From NCBI GenBank assembly GCA_000149225.2, contig CM000691.1:1116001-1180000 (forward strand): a stretch of DNA of 64,000 nucleotides, in the 5' to 3' direction. The translations under genes and the position numbers were made by a program. The notes beneath the pieces were generated by a model. It did not search any database. It was not told the origin of the DNA and worked only from the letters and a program-made list of their open reading frames with translations. This document shows, one piece after another, positions 47,816 through 56,803 of the stretch (positions within the stretch are counted from its first letter, which is position 1; each line of letters starts with the position of its first letter). The DNA comes from Lachancea kluyveri NRRL Y-12651. Taxonomy: Eukaryota; Ascomycota; Saccharomycetes; Saccharomycetales; Saccharomycetaceae.

Positions 47816-49264
47816 CTAACTAATAGAATTTTCGTGTTCACGTAGTGGCACAGTCTCTTCTTCGACAAGCACTTTTTCAACCTCTACACTGTCTGAAGAA
47901 GCTCCCACATTAGTACTGCTGTTGTTCAACTCACCGACAATGACAATGTTCTGATTCTTGCATTTAACATCTTGGTATTCATCGTCGTCTTCTACATGTC
48001 TTGATGATTCAGCCTGCTGAACCAAGGATCCTAAATCGACATATTCGCCGTCCACCAGTGTTTCTTGTTTTGACACCCGTCCCATATCTTGTCCTTCTTC
48101 CTCGTCTTCATCCATGGAGTACAAGCTCTCGATATCAGGGTTCATCAGGATATCCAATGGCCTGCTATCGCAAACATGGATGATTTTAGATTTTGACATC
48201 TGTAGTTTCCATTTTTCCCAATCTTCTTTGCCCTGGATTAATATCCCAATCAGCATCGAAGGGTCCATTTCAGACAAATGAATCTTGTTGAATTTTGTCG
48301 AGTGGACGCTACGGTACATGTCTAACCCAGAATTGAAAGCACCCAAATTTAGTTGTGCGGAATGAGGGTCCAAGTAAAACAAATAATCGTGTTGAAAACC
48401 AAAAAAGTATAACGACGAAGAAGGCCTACCACCAGATATCCCCACTGACTGCTTAGAATCCAAAATATCCCGTATGTCTTGCCAGTAACATTCGTTAACT
48501 GCATTGAGCCCTAACTTAACACCTAGCAATAACAAAAAAATGGCTTTTGGATTACCCTCAAAAATTGGAGTTACATCTTCTTCGTATACATCACCAGAAT
48601 CGGTAGAAATAATGCAATGATCAATACCACACTGGGGAAACCCATGGACTAAACTTTGTATGCTTCTTGAAGTTGCGGATGGACCAAACCATTCACCAGG
48701 TTTCTTTCCTGAGAGCTCCTGTCCCTTACGAACAAAGTTATGGAGAGAAAAAGCACACTTGGGGTCATCGATGAACCAATCAATAATCTCCAGCTCTCTT
48801 GGATTGGGATCATCAATCTCAGAATCAACAACTCTAAAATTTCGTGATAGATGTACTATTTGAAGGGCGTTGGCTAATAAGCTCTGCCCAGTCCTGATCA
48901 TACACCCCCATCCTATGTCGGTGTTAAAGCAATCGGGGTTGCTGAGTGCGTTTTCGAGCGTGTTTAGAGGATTATCCCTAAACAGGGTACTAAAATTCAA
49001 AGGTGATGGTCCGTTAGGATCTTTAGGAATAGGAGAAAACCTTGTTCTATAGGTAAAGTGTAGCCTAGACTGTACATCATGAATAAACTTCGAGTTCCAG
49101 ACAGTGTTCTTGTGAAATAGGTGGGTTAGGACATTGGTCTCTTTGCAGCTATTAGCTATGCATTTAACAGGGGGGTAGGCGATACCTAGTACAACCAACT
49201 CATTTTCCAAATCTGTATTCTCCAATTCCCAAATCTGCTGTGAGAATCTCTGGATAAACTCCAT
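47816..49264 (-). CDS. ATG4: Autophagy cysteine protease Atg4
   Basis: 482 residues (S. cerevisiae Atg4 is 494). It processes the C-terminus of Atg8 and later releases Atg8 from phosphatidylethanolamine. The catalytic cysteine is C121 in DIGWGCMIRTGQSLLANAL. The Asp-His pair is D299 and H301 in FYLDPHSAQ, and GISGGRPSSSLYF is the conserved glycine-rich loop. After about residue 385 the tail is acidic and poorly conserved. It is divergent from SQS1 with 156 bases between ATGs. Confidence 0.97.
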   Translation of the reverse strand: MEFIQRFSQQIWELENTDLENELVVLGIAYPPVKCIANSCKETNVLTHLFHKNTVWNSKFIHDVQSRLHFTYRTRFSPIPKDPNGPSPLNFSTLFRDNPLNTLENALSNPDCFNTDIGWGCMIRTGQSLLANALQIVHLSRNFRVVDSEIDDPNPRELEIIDWFIDDPKCAFSLHNFVRKGQELSGKKPGEWFGPSATSRSIQSLVHGFPQCGIDHCIISTDSGDVYEEDVTPIFEGNPKAIFLLLLGVKLGLNAVNECYWQDIRDILDSKQSVGISGGRPSSSLYFFGFQHDYLFYLDPHSAQLNLGAFNSGLDMYRSVHSTKFNKIHLSEMDPSMLIGILIQGKEDWEKWKLQMSKSKIIHVCDSRPLDILMNPDIESLYSMDEDEEEGQDMGRVSKQETLVDGEYVDLGSLVQQAESSRHVEDDDEYQDVKCKNQNIVIVGELNNSSTNVGASSDSVEVEKVLVEEETVPLREHENSIS

Positions 49265-49420
49265 GATACGTTTTTCAATGATTGTCTCTTTTCCGTTGTC
49301 GACTGTGTTGGGAGCCTCGTGCGAGGTCTTTTCATATTTTTTGCCACAGCAACAGCTTGACTTGTCTAACTACAAACTACAACAACCTTGAGCCATAAAT
49401 AGATAAATATCATAAGCTAA

Positions 49421-51664
49421 ATGGCTAAAAGGCATGGCCATTATAGGAAGAGGGGTACTGGAAGATCCAGTAACCAAAGGGTATCCAGAAAAAACAAAAA
49501 AGGCAGAGCAAGTAAACCTTTAGGAGGATCTAAAACAGGAGGCATATCATATAATTCCAATTTTGGTCCTATCGGTGGGGGCGACCTGAACAACCCTGAT
49601 ATGGTTGAAGATTACTTTTTTGGTCACAATGTCAAAGAAAACTCGATGCGTATGGGTGGCTTTAGGCCAGGAAGGTCGAGAGGTGGTAACGACAATGTTG
49701 GCAAGGAAGACTATGACGTTAGGAAATTACCTTCAAGAAAAAGGCCAGTGGTCTTTGTGAAAGCTAAAGAGGCATATGATCCTTCACGGGATATGATAGA
49801 GATGCTACGTAAGAAAAGTCAGCCTAAACCACCCGTCTCCCATGCTGAAGAAGAAGAAAACATTGATGTTGATGTTGATGTTGATGTTGACGTTGATGTC
49901 GATGTTGATGTTGATCATGGCATTGATGTCAGTGTCAACCATATTGGGGATAAATCATCTAAACAGTGCATTAAGAATAACAAAAATGGGGACTCAGAAT
50001 ACACTCCTACGAATGAGGCGATAGCAAAGCCGGTGCTCAAGAAATCTCAGATTCCAGATGCTGATCTTTTTTTTGTTGATGATCAAGGAGATAGAAACCC
50101 TAGAGTCACGAAGTTGGTAAATGTTGAGCCCGAACTGCCAGTTCGAAACACTCAAACCGAGTTTAATCCAACTTTAACAATAGGTAAAGTCGAGCTCGCT
50201 GTTGAACAGAATAACGATGGCTCTATTTCGACATCTATATCAAAGGGTGGATACCATCCTTTTCAAGGTTACATTTCCAATGTTATGAAAAACTTTGAAA
50301 CTAGTGATACAGATGGCAGTGATGCAGATGACAGCGAAGATGCTAATGAACAGCTCGGATTCGATTCTGAAAATGAACTTTCTGGAACTGACAGATTATC
50401 ACCAACATTGTCTTCCAATATCAACAAGCTGTCCATTGAAGATGCTATATCGGATGATGATGAATCTGATGATAATGGTGATGATATAGATTTTGCAGAT
50501 GCACAACTTGCCGGTGTCCCGAAAGAACCTAAATTTGGATTTTGCGAGGATGACTTCACGATTAATACTGCAGAGCTTACTGTAAGTAATATTAGACTCG
50601 GTGCTACTTCTGATTCATATTACATGAAAAGCTACAGGTGTTTTGGGGATTATGACTTTAGATGGGTAGACCATGACATAATATCTGATTTCATCTTGGA
50701 AATGGGACTACCTGAGAATCGACTGAACGCATATTTGGATTACATCAAGGAGCCTTTGCTTCTCAAAGATGAACCTGAACCAACATTTTCGGATATTTAC
50801 ATATCTGAAACGGAAGACGAATTTGACGGGGAAGAGAGTGAGTATTCTGATATTGATGAAGGTTTGAGGGAAGGCTTAGATGATTTGATTTCTTACACTT
50901 TGAAATACAACGCAACCAGGAACCAAGCTTACGAAACAAAAGGTTTGGTTACCTCTGGTCGTGGAAAGAACAAGAAGCTTCGATTTGACGACAGCCTGGA
51001 CCTGGACGCAGATACTAAAGCTATGTTGCAGGGGAAGCTTGACAGTAGGCAACGGGCAAAATCAAACAAGAAACAGTCAAAAGAAGATTATATTAGTCAA
51101 GAAAACAAAAACTCGGATGATCTTTTCAAAAAATATCCTTATGGTTTACACGTCCAGAATATTAGAGATGAGTTTGAAATCTTTTTGACAAAGAATAAGC
51201 CGACGATGGCATTTCCTCCTTTTGATCCACATGGAAATAAAACAATTGCAAAGTTTGCTCAACATTACTCTATGAAGGGCAATAAGGTAGGAAAAGGCGG
51301 TAAAACGCACATCATGGTCGAAAAGGTTAAACGCACCAAGTGGAGTAAACCAGACTACAATATGATTGGCCAATTGTTAAAGCAAAGAAGGGTTTTTATG
51401 AGAATTGATGTACGTAAACCAATGGAAGAAAGAGAACTCTCTGAGAGACGTTCTGGCAAAGGTAAGTTTCATATTCAAGAAGGCGAAATTGTTGGTGAAG
51501 ATGCGCCTGAAATAGGTAAAGATAATATCGGCAGAAGAATTTTAGAGAAACTGGGTTGGAATAGCGGTCAAGGTTTGGGTGCACACGGTAATGAAGGTAT
51601 TAGTGAACCAGTTATGGCGAAAGTCAAGAAGAACAAGTCTGGGCTACGTCATAGTAAGGAGTGA
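49421..51664 (+). CDS. SQS1: G-patch/R3H protein Sqs1 (Pfa1), Prp43 cofactor
   Basis: 747 residues (S. cerevisiae Sqs1 is 767). It stimulates the Prp43 helicase in ribosome biogenesis and splicing. The N-terminus is basic with RGTGRSS- and RGG-like motifs. Acidic low-complexity stretches follow, including a (Asp-Val)n run at about 148-164. An R3H-like region lies near 590-650 and the G-patch at the C-terminus (about 705-747: RRILEKLGWNSGQGLGAHGNEGI). The G-patch glycine pattern is complete. The order ATG4-SQS1 is as in S. cerevisiae. Confidence 0.94.
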   Translation: MAKRHGHYRKRGTGRSSNQRVSRKNKKGRASKPLGGSKTGGISYNSNFGPIGGGDLNNPDMVEDYFFGHNVKENSMRMGGFRPGRSRGGNDNVGKEDYDVRKLPSRKRPVVFVKAKEAYDPSRDMIEMLRKKSQPKPPVSHAEEEENIDVDVDVDVDVDVDVDVDHGIDVSVNHIGDKSSKQCIKNNKNGDSEYTPTNEAIAKPVLKKSQIPDADLFFVDDQGDRNPRVTKLVNVEPELPVRNTQTEFNPTLTIGKVELAVEQNNDGSISTSISKGGYHPFQGYISNVMKNFETSDTDGSDADDSEDANEQLGFDSENELSGTDRLSPTLSSNINKLSIEDAISDDDESDDNGDDIDFADAQLAGVPKEPKFGFCEDDFTINTAELTVSNIRLGATSDSYYMKSYRCFGDYDFRWVDHDIISDFILEMGLPENRLNAYLDYIKEPLLLKDEPEPTFSDIYISETEDEFDGEESEYSDIDEGLREGLDDLISYTLKYNATRNQAYETKGLVTSGRGKNKKLRFDDSLDLDADTKAMLQGKLDSRQRAKSNKKQSKEDYISQENKNSDDLFKKYPYGLHVQNIRDEFEIFLTKNKPTMAFPPFDPHGNKTIAKFAQHYSMKGNKVGKGGKTHIMVEKVKRTKWSKPDYNMIGQLLKQRRVFMRIDVRKPMEERELSERRSGKGKFHIQEGEIVGEDAPEIGKDNIGRRILEKLGWNSGQGLGAHGNEGISEPVMAKVKKNKSGLRHSKE
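49862..49916 (+). repeat. GATGTT hexamer repeat coding Asp-Val
   Basis: About nine imperfect GATGTT/GATGTC/GACGTT units inside SQS1 coding for alternating Asp-Val. It stays in frame because the unit is six bases. Confidence 0.9.
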
Positions 51665-52919
51665 TGATCTGTGGATGAAGAATAAATTGCCACAGTCTAA
51701 TCTCCTTGTACTTTTGAAACAGATACTTAGCGCAGTATAGACTAAAATATTAGTTGAAGCATAGTACTACCGATGCTAGTAAGAAGAGTGGTTTGTAGAA
51801 AAAAAGGAACTATATTGCATTCTGAAGTATAAATATTACCATGTTTTAGCTGGTACGTTTACCGAACTCAGAAACGGTCGAAATGGCAATTTTCCAGCAC
51901 TATACGGGACTCTTTTTCCAATAATTGTAGCTCAACACCCCCTCCCAGTAATAAGGGTTGATTTTGATCACAACATTCTGGTTCCTGCTTATTTGACTAT
52001 TGTCTTTTAATAAAGGTTGTTGCGCATACACTACTATTTCAAAGAAGGGTGGGGGTGTACATCGATAAATCAAGAAGCTATAGTTTTTGTGTTTAAAACT
52101 CCGCTAAATTTTAACTTTAATTCGATTCACTCTTATGCTGCAACTGCAAAGCCGTCAAATAATGATTTACTTTAGGCAGCCAGCATCCCTCGTCATAACC
52201 AGGTACACATCTTTTCAACTGATTATAACACTTATACATCGTGGGTTTGGATAATTTGGCACGTCGTATAAATTATTTATTTGCCACAGTACCTGCTATA
52301 ATATCTTTTCATCCGACAGTTGATTAACAAATATTTCTCTTGAATTACCGCGTTTGATGTGTCTGCATGCGTTCCATCTATAATTGGCTTTTTTCTTACC
52401 GAATTTAAAGGTTCTATCTACGCTGTTTAATGTTAAAAAAGTTTCTAACCACCAGCTCGTTGATATTTCAACCTTCGGCGTATTTAAATGACGGGACTCT
52501 GCTTAATGTTCATCTAAAGGTAGATATTCTATATGGTTAGGCAGAATTTTGTTCGACATTTTTATTAAACCAACCTACTCCATTATATTTGGCATCTCTA
52601 CAAGCAGCCCTTCGTGCGCAGATATGCGGTATAGTTATAGTTGAATGATGTGCCTTGTCGGGAAACAATTGAACTACATCAAATAACCGTTCGCTCATTT
52701 CTATAAAAACATTAAACAAACAAATGCATTAGACCTGATAGTGTGTGTTATTTTGGGACACCGGCTGTTAAGTGGTCTCTAAGGCTGCAACTATATCTGA
52801 TAGTAAAAAAGGGTGCCATACTAACTGACTGATTACTGAAGGTCAGCTTGATGTAACAAATTACAAATAGAGCATAAAACCCCATTGAAGAGGAATATCG
52901 ATTAAAGATAGAAGAGTAC
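51665..52919. other. 1.25-kb intergenic region upstream of the LTR, no gene seen
   Basis: It extends from the SQS1 stop to the LTR. It is AT-rich with a G-rich patch, AAGGGTGGGGGTGTAC, near 52045. The minus-strand frames of about 60 codons here start with TTG or inside the LTR and are not convincing. I saw no second LTR fragment. An RNA gene or old element remnants cannot be excluded. Confidence 0.4.
52915..52919 (+). repeat. Target-site duplication, left copy
   Basis: AGTAC, identical to 53242-53246 on the other side of the LTR. Confidence 0.9.
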
Positions 52920-53241
52920 TGTTGGAACGAAATACAACTATCGACCATCGACTAGTATTCGTGTTACTAGTATATTATCACACACGGTGTTATAAGGTGA
53001 CATAAAGAATGAGAAACAGTCATCTAAATTAGTGGAAGCTGAAACGCAAGGATTGATAATGTAATAGGATAATGAACCAGAAACATATAAAAGGAAGAAT
53101 ATTTGTATATAGAGTTATCGACTCCCTTTTCTGGATTCCTAGAAAGGTGAGGAGAGCTTCTAGTATAACCATATACCAATTATTATAGCCTTAACCAAAA
53201 ATGGAATCTCAACAATTGTCCCAGTATTCACCTATTTCTCA
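52920..53241 (+). mobile_element. Solo LTR of a Ty1/Ty2-type (delta) copia-class retrotransposon
   Basis: 322 bases beginning TGTTGGAAC and ending TTTCTCA, with the TG...CA ends of yeast delta elements. A perfect 5-bp target duplication, AGTAC, lies on both sides (52915-52919 and 53242-53246). The middle matches the S. cerevisiae Ty1/Ty2 delta as remembered, including the GTGGAAGCTGAAACGCAAGG block. The start codon of gag falls inside the LTR at about 53202, as in that family. There is no internal region, so it is a solo LTR left by LTR-LTR recombination. Intact ends and duplication suggest a fairly recent fossil. It sits 116 bases upstream of a tRNA gene, the preferred Ty1 target zone. Confidence 0.92.
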
Positions 53242-53246
53242 AGTAC
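53242..53246 (+). repeat. Target-site duplication, right copy
   Basis: AGTAC, identical to 52915-52919. Confidence 0.9.
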
Positions 53247-53357
53247 CATTAGAAAAGTAACTAAGAACTAATAATTTAGGAATCGACTCAAGACATAGGA
53301 TAGTAATTGTCTATTAATTAAGACATTTAATTGAAGACATCCCAACAAGTTCTTTAT

Positions 53358-53431
53358 GGTTTCGTGGTCTAGTCGGTTATGGCATCTGCTTAACACGCAG
53401 AACGTCCCCAGTTCGATCCTGGGCGAAATCA
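53358..53431 (+). tRNA. tRNA-Val (anticodon AAC)
   Basis: 74 bases, no intron. The acceptor stem GGTTTCG pairs with CGAAATC (one G-T pair). The A box is GGTCTAGTCGG-like and the anticodon loop CTTAACACG contains AAC. The B box is GTTCGATCC, and a T-rich terminator follows at 53433. It appears identical to the S. cerevisiae tV(AAC) as remembered. It is the likely reason for the LTR insertion just upstream. Confidence 0.97.
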
Positions 53432-53894
53432 ATTTTTTTGAATACCTCCAATAGAAGTCCTAATTTTTGTTTTGAGCAACAAATATGTAGTTGTAAGATA
53501 TTGGTTTGAGCTCCTTGTCTACAATTTCTTATTAGAATATTATAGCAAGTTTCCTGGTACCAGTTTCACCGAAAATCTAAGTAACACTCACCGTGAAAAC
53601 AAATAAATATACTCCAACCCGATACATCGACGTGGGTTCTGAAAGCTTTCGTATTTTCCCTGTACAATTTGCACAGTATAGAAATTTACAATATTTACTT
53701 TTCGAGCCTTTCGTAATTCTATTTGTGGCGGTTTGGCGTTTCTGTTTACTATTTGGAACCTTTTGTGGTGAAGTCGCGTAGCGGTGTGAAAAACAGATTC
53801 TTGACCATAACACACATACCGATAGCATTAAGAACCTTTATACTTTACCTTCGATAAGCGGCACTTCCAAAGAACAATAGAAAGGCAAGAATCG
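53432..53894. other. Intergenic region tRNA-Val to CNM67/ADY3
   Basis: 463 bases holding the tRNA terminator (T7 at 53433-53439) and the promoter of the next gene. The open frames here on both strands overlap each other and do not resemble known proteins. Confidence 0.4.
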
Positions 53895-56657
53895 ATGCTA
53901 GGATTGGGAAACAGCTTTGATCAAGTAACACATACTACTGCAATGTCTACTTCTGGTAAAGAAGAAAAATTTGATTACACAGATGATGAGTTTGATGAGA
54001 ATGACGATAATGCTCTTTCTCCAGGAAAATCCTCAGGTGACAAAAAATTTTCATTCAGTTCCTTTTTGAATCAGATAAATGGCAAGCAAAAGGCGTTGGC
54101 TATCGCCCATCAGCTAGATGCAAAGAAAGGAATGTTCCAGGACGATACGAATATTGAAAAACACCTTGGTAATGATGCCAACCCTCAAGATCAAAAGGAA
54201 GATGTGCCCAAAACTAAGGACGAAAATTACTCTAAAACAATGTTACGTCGTGTACCCTCTGGAGCTCGTCCTGCTGCAAATGGACCAAGCCTTGGTACTT
54301 CTACGCCAATGAAATCTGGCCCGCAAAGTAGTAACTCCAGCGGGCACACTATAAATGACCTGCTGGTTCAATCCACACCACTATCTACCAGTAAACCATC
54401 TAGCTCACAATTAAGTGCCCAGCCAAAGGATATACTGAAGGAGAAACTAATAGGTAATCACAATAAAAATTCAGGAAATATGCCTTCACGCGATCTTTCT
54501 CAGGAAACTAAGGACTTGATAGACGAAATATCCAAATTAAAGGAGGAATTGGCTAGCTATGAGCAGCTGCATTTAAAAAAAGATGATGAGATTTGTAGTC
54601 TAAATCACGCATTGAGAGAAAAGGACACTGACATTCAAACCCTACAAAAAACATTGGATAGCAGACATTCTACAATTCAAAAGTTGGAGAACAAGATAAG
54701 GGAAAAACAAGACTTAGTAGAATTAACACAAACTGAAAAATCGTCTGTGGCAGGAAGGTACCAGGCAGAAATCGAGGAGTTACAACGTCAGTTAAAAACG
54801 ATTAAAGAAAAGAATGAAGAGATTGATCAGTTAAAGCATCAGTTACACGAATCTGTTGAGCATTTGAAAGTGGCTGAAGAGAAAAATATCGAAGTTGATC
54901 AGTTGAGAAATCAGCTGAAAGAATTGGTCAATGAGGTGGAAACGCATAAAGCTAAATATAATCAGGTGACTGTAGAATATGAGAAATCGTTGGAGGATCA
55001 AAAGGCTAACTTGGAAAGGTCAGAAACGTTAGTCGAACAGTTAAAGATGCAGAAGGAAAAAGCGCTGGAAGAAAAAGAACAGGACAAAGAAACTATTGAT
55101 AGTCTAAAAGAAAAGATTTTGGACCAGAATAAGCGTTTAGATTCATTAGAGCTCCAGTACACAGAAAGGTCAAATGATGGAAAGAATCAAATTTCTCTCT
55201 TGGAGGAAAAGAACAAAGGCTTAGAAACAGAAAATGCAAATATACGTGGCGAGCTGAAAGATCTTCGCAATGATTTAAAAAAAATGCAAGATCGGAATAT
55301 TGCTTTAGATCAAGAATGTGCTAAATTTAAAACCTCTAGTGCAAAATTAACACATATTGTCGAGATGCTGAAGGAGAATTCTGAATTACAGAAAGGTGAA
55401 ATTTCGAAATTGGAAAAGGAAATCGAGGAAAAATGGAAAAAGCAAGGTGAGAATTTGTCACACTTGAAAACAGAGCATCTAGAGTTGAAGAAAAAATATG
55501 AACAAGCCAAAGAACAGCTTTCCACCGCGAACACTCAGCTTCAAGCCTCTGACGTCAAATTAAGTGAGCTCAATCTTTTTCTACAACATGTCGAACTATT
55601 CGGTGTGCAAATAGGTCAAGCGATTGGCGAAACCTACAAAAAAAATAAAGATGCCAAATCTATTGAAACCCAAATTTTGAAAGACCAACACCAGGTTATT
55701 GGATTTTATACTCAAAATCAAAAGGATCTGTCTATTTCTTTAAACAGAAGGCTAAAAGAGACGGTTGAAGAATGTGACCATATGAAGAAGCAAATTGAAC
55801 AAGAGTGGAAGGTAAAAGTATCAAAGTTGGAAGACGTTGTGAAGGAGTCGGATCTTAAATTTCAAGCTTTGGAAGAGCAGTTGAAAAAGCGTGATCTCAA
55901 GATAGAACGCCTCAGTAACGAGGTGGATGATTTGCAATCTGAAAAATTAGTCCTCATCAGAGAGAAGGAGCAATCTTTGAAAAATGCTATAAAGCTGGGT
56001 GATCAGATTAACAAACTTAAGGAAGAATTCTTGATTAAGGAAAAGGAAATATTCATGGATTTATCAGATAAGATAGAACAATTATCTTCTCAGTGCATAT
56101 CTCTACGAACTGATCTAGAGTCTGCTGAGAACCAGGTAAGAAGTTCTGAGTTTTTGGTTAGGGAAAAGGATGAGATTTTGAGGGAGAAATCTAATAAGAT
56201 GGAAGAGCTTGAGTCTATTATTTCCCAGTTGAGAACTTCTTTGGGAGTAATTAGAGGAGATCCATCACGAATGATCTCATTCGAAACCATAGAGAAGTCG
56301 CGGCCCCATATTACGAGAAAGACTTACGACGCATTATTGGTAGACAAAGTAAATGATGTGGACAATGTCGAATTGCAAAATATTGTGAAAAACATTATCC
56401 TATTGTTAGGTATCCCTCTTTCAAAGTTGACAAAGAAAATGCCGTTAGTCGCTATCTATTTACAGTACGAAAAGAGCTTATGTCTGCACTTTGCTAACCA
56501 ACTACATTACACCATGTTCAACGAGACAATTGACATTAAAAGGTTTACAAATCAAGCTTATCAACAATATTTAGATCATCGTGATCTTTCCCATATTGAA
56601 CACCCATTGGGTAAATGCTTGGAAAATTTGTACAAGGAGATAATCTCAAGGCTATGA
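53895..56657 (+). CDS. CNM67: Spindle pole body outer-plaque / prospore-membrane coiled-coil protein (single ancestor of CNM67 and ADY3)
   Basis: 920 residues, longer than either S. cerevisiae duplicate (Cnm67 581, Ady3 790). Cnm67 links the outer plaque to the central plaque of the spindle pole body, and Ady3 works at the leading edge of the prospore membrane in sporulation. An acidic, Ser-rich N-terminus (1-190) is followed by a very long coiled coil (about 195-800). A break near 555-600 contains the motif LFLQHVELFGVQIGQAIGE, which aligns with a Cnm67 segment. The C-terminal globular domain (about 800-920) has NVELQNIVKNIILLLGIPLSK and KKMPLVAIYLQYE, matching the Cnm67 anchoring domain. 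A second in-frame ATG at codon 17 (53943) begins a more typical acidic N-terminus and could be the real start. Confidence 0.9.
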   Translation: MLGLGNSFDQVTHTTAMSTSGKEEKFDYTDDEFDENDDNALSPGKSSGDKKFSFSSFLNQINGKQKALAIAHQLDAKKGMFQDDTNIEKHLGNDANPQDQKEDVPKTKDENYSKTMLRRVPSGARPAANGPSLGTSTPMKSGPQSSNSSGHTINDLLVQSTPLSTSKPSSSQLSAQPKDILKEKLIGNHNKNSGNMPSRDLSQETKDLIDEISKLKEELASYEQLHLKKDDEICSLNHALREKDTDIQTLQKTLDSRHSTIQKLENKIREKQDLVELTQTEKSSVAGRYQAEIEELQRQLKTIKEKNEEIDQLKHQLHESVEHLKVAEEKNIEVDQLRNQLKELVNEVETHKAKYNQVTVEYEKSLEDQKANLERSETLVEQLKMQKEKALEEKEQDKETIDSLKEKILDQNKRLDSLELQYTERSNDGKNQISLLEEKNKGLETENANIRGELKDLRNDLKKMQDRNIALDQECAKFKTSSAKLTHIVEMLKENSELQKGEISKLEKEIEEKWKKQGENLSHLKTEHLELKKKYEQAKEQLSTANTQLQASDVKLSELNLFLQHVELFGVQIGQAIGETYKKNKDAKSIETQILKDQHQVIGFYTQNQKDLSISLNRRLKETVEECDHMKKQIEQEWKVKVSKLEDVVKESDLKFQALEEQLKKRDLKIERLSNEVDDLQSEKLVLIREKEQSLKNAIKLGDQINKLKEEFLIKEKEIFMDLSDKIEQLSSQCISLRTDLESAENQVRSSEFLVREKDEILREKSNKMEELESIISQLRTSLGVIRGDPSRMISFETIEKSRPHITRKTYDALLVDKVNDVDNVELQNIVKNIILLLGIPLSKLTKKMPLVAIYLQYEKSLCLHFANQLHYTMFNETIDIKRFTNQAYQQYLDHRDLSHIEHPLGKCLENLYKEIISRL

Positions 56658-56691
56658 CTATCATCTAAAACGGATATGGTAAAATCATGTC

Positions 56692-56714
56692 GAAAATTTT
56701 TTGAACTGCTCATC
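56692..56714 (+). promoter_or_regulatory. RRPE-like plus PAC-like elements upstream of JJJ1
   Basis: GAAAATTTTTT followed seven bases later by GCTCATC, 90-112 bases upstream of the JJJ1 ATG. This is the same pair as near RIO2 and fits ribosome-biogenesis control. Confidence 0.5.
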
Positions 56715-56803
56715 TTACTCTTTTGTGTAACCTTATGTTCCAAGCTCACATATCTGTCTGTATTAATAGTTAATTGCATTTCTAACTGCAACATAGTAGT
56801 CAG

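Noticed and set aside
52537-52948. Minus-strand frames of 60-66 codons near the LTR
   Set aside because: One starts with TTG; the other starts inside the LTR. Neither resembles a gene.
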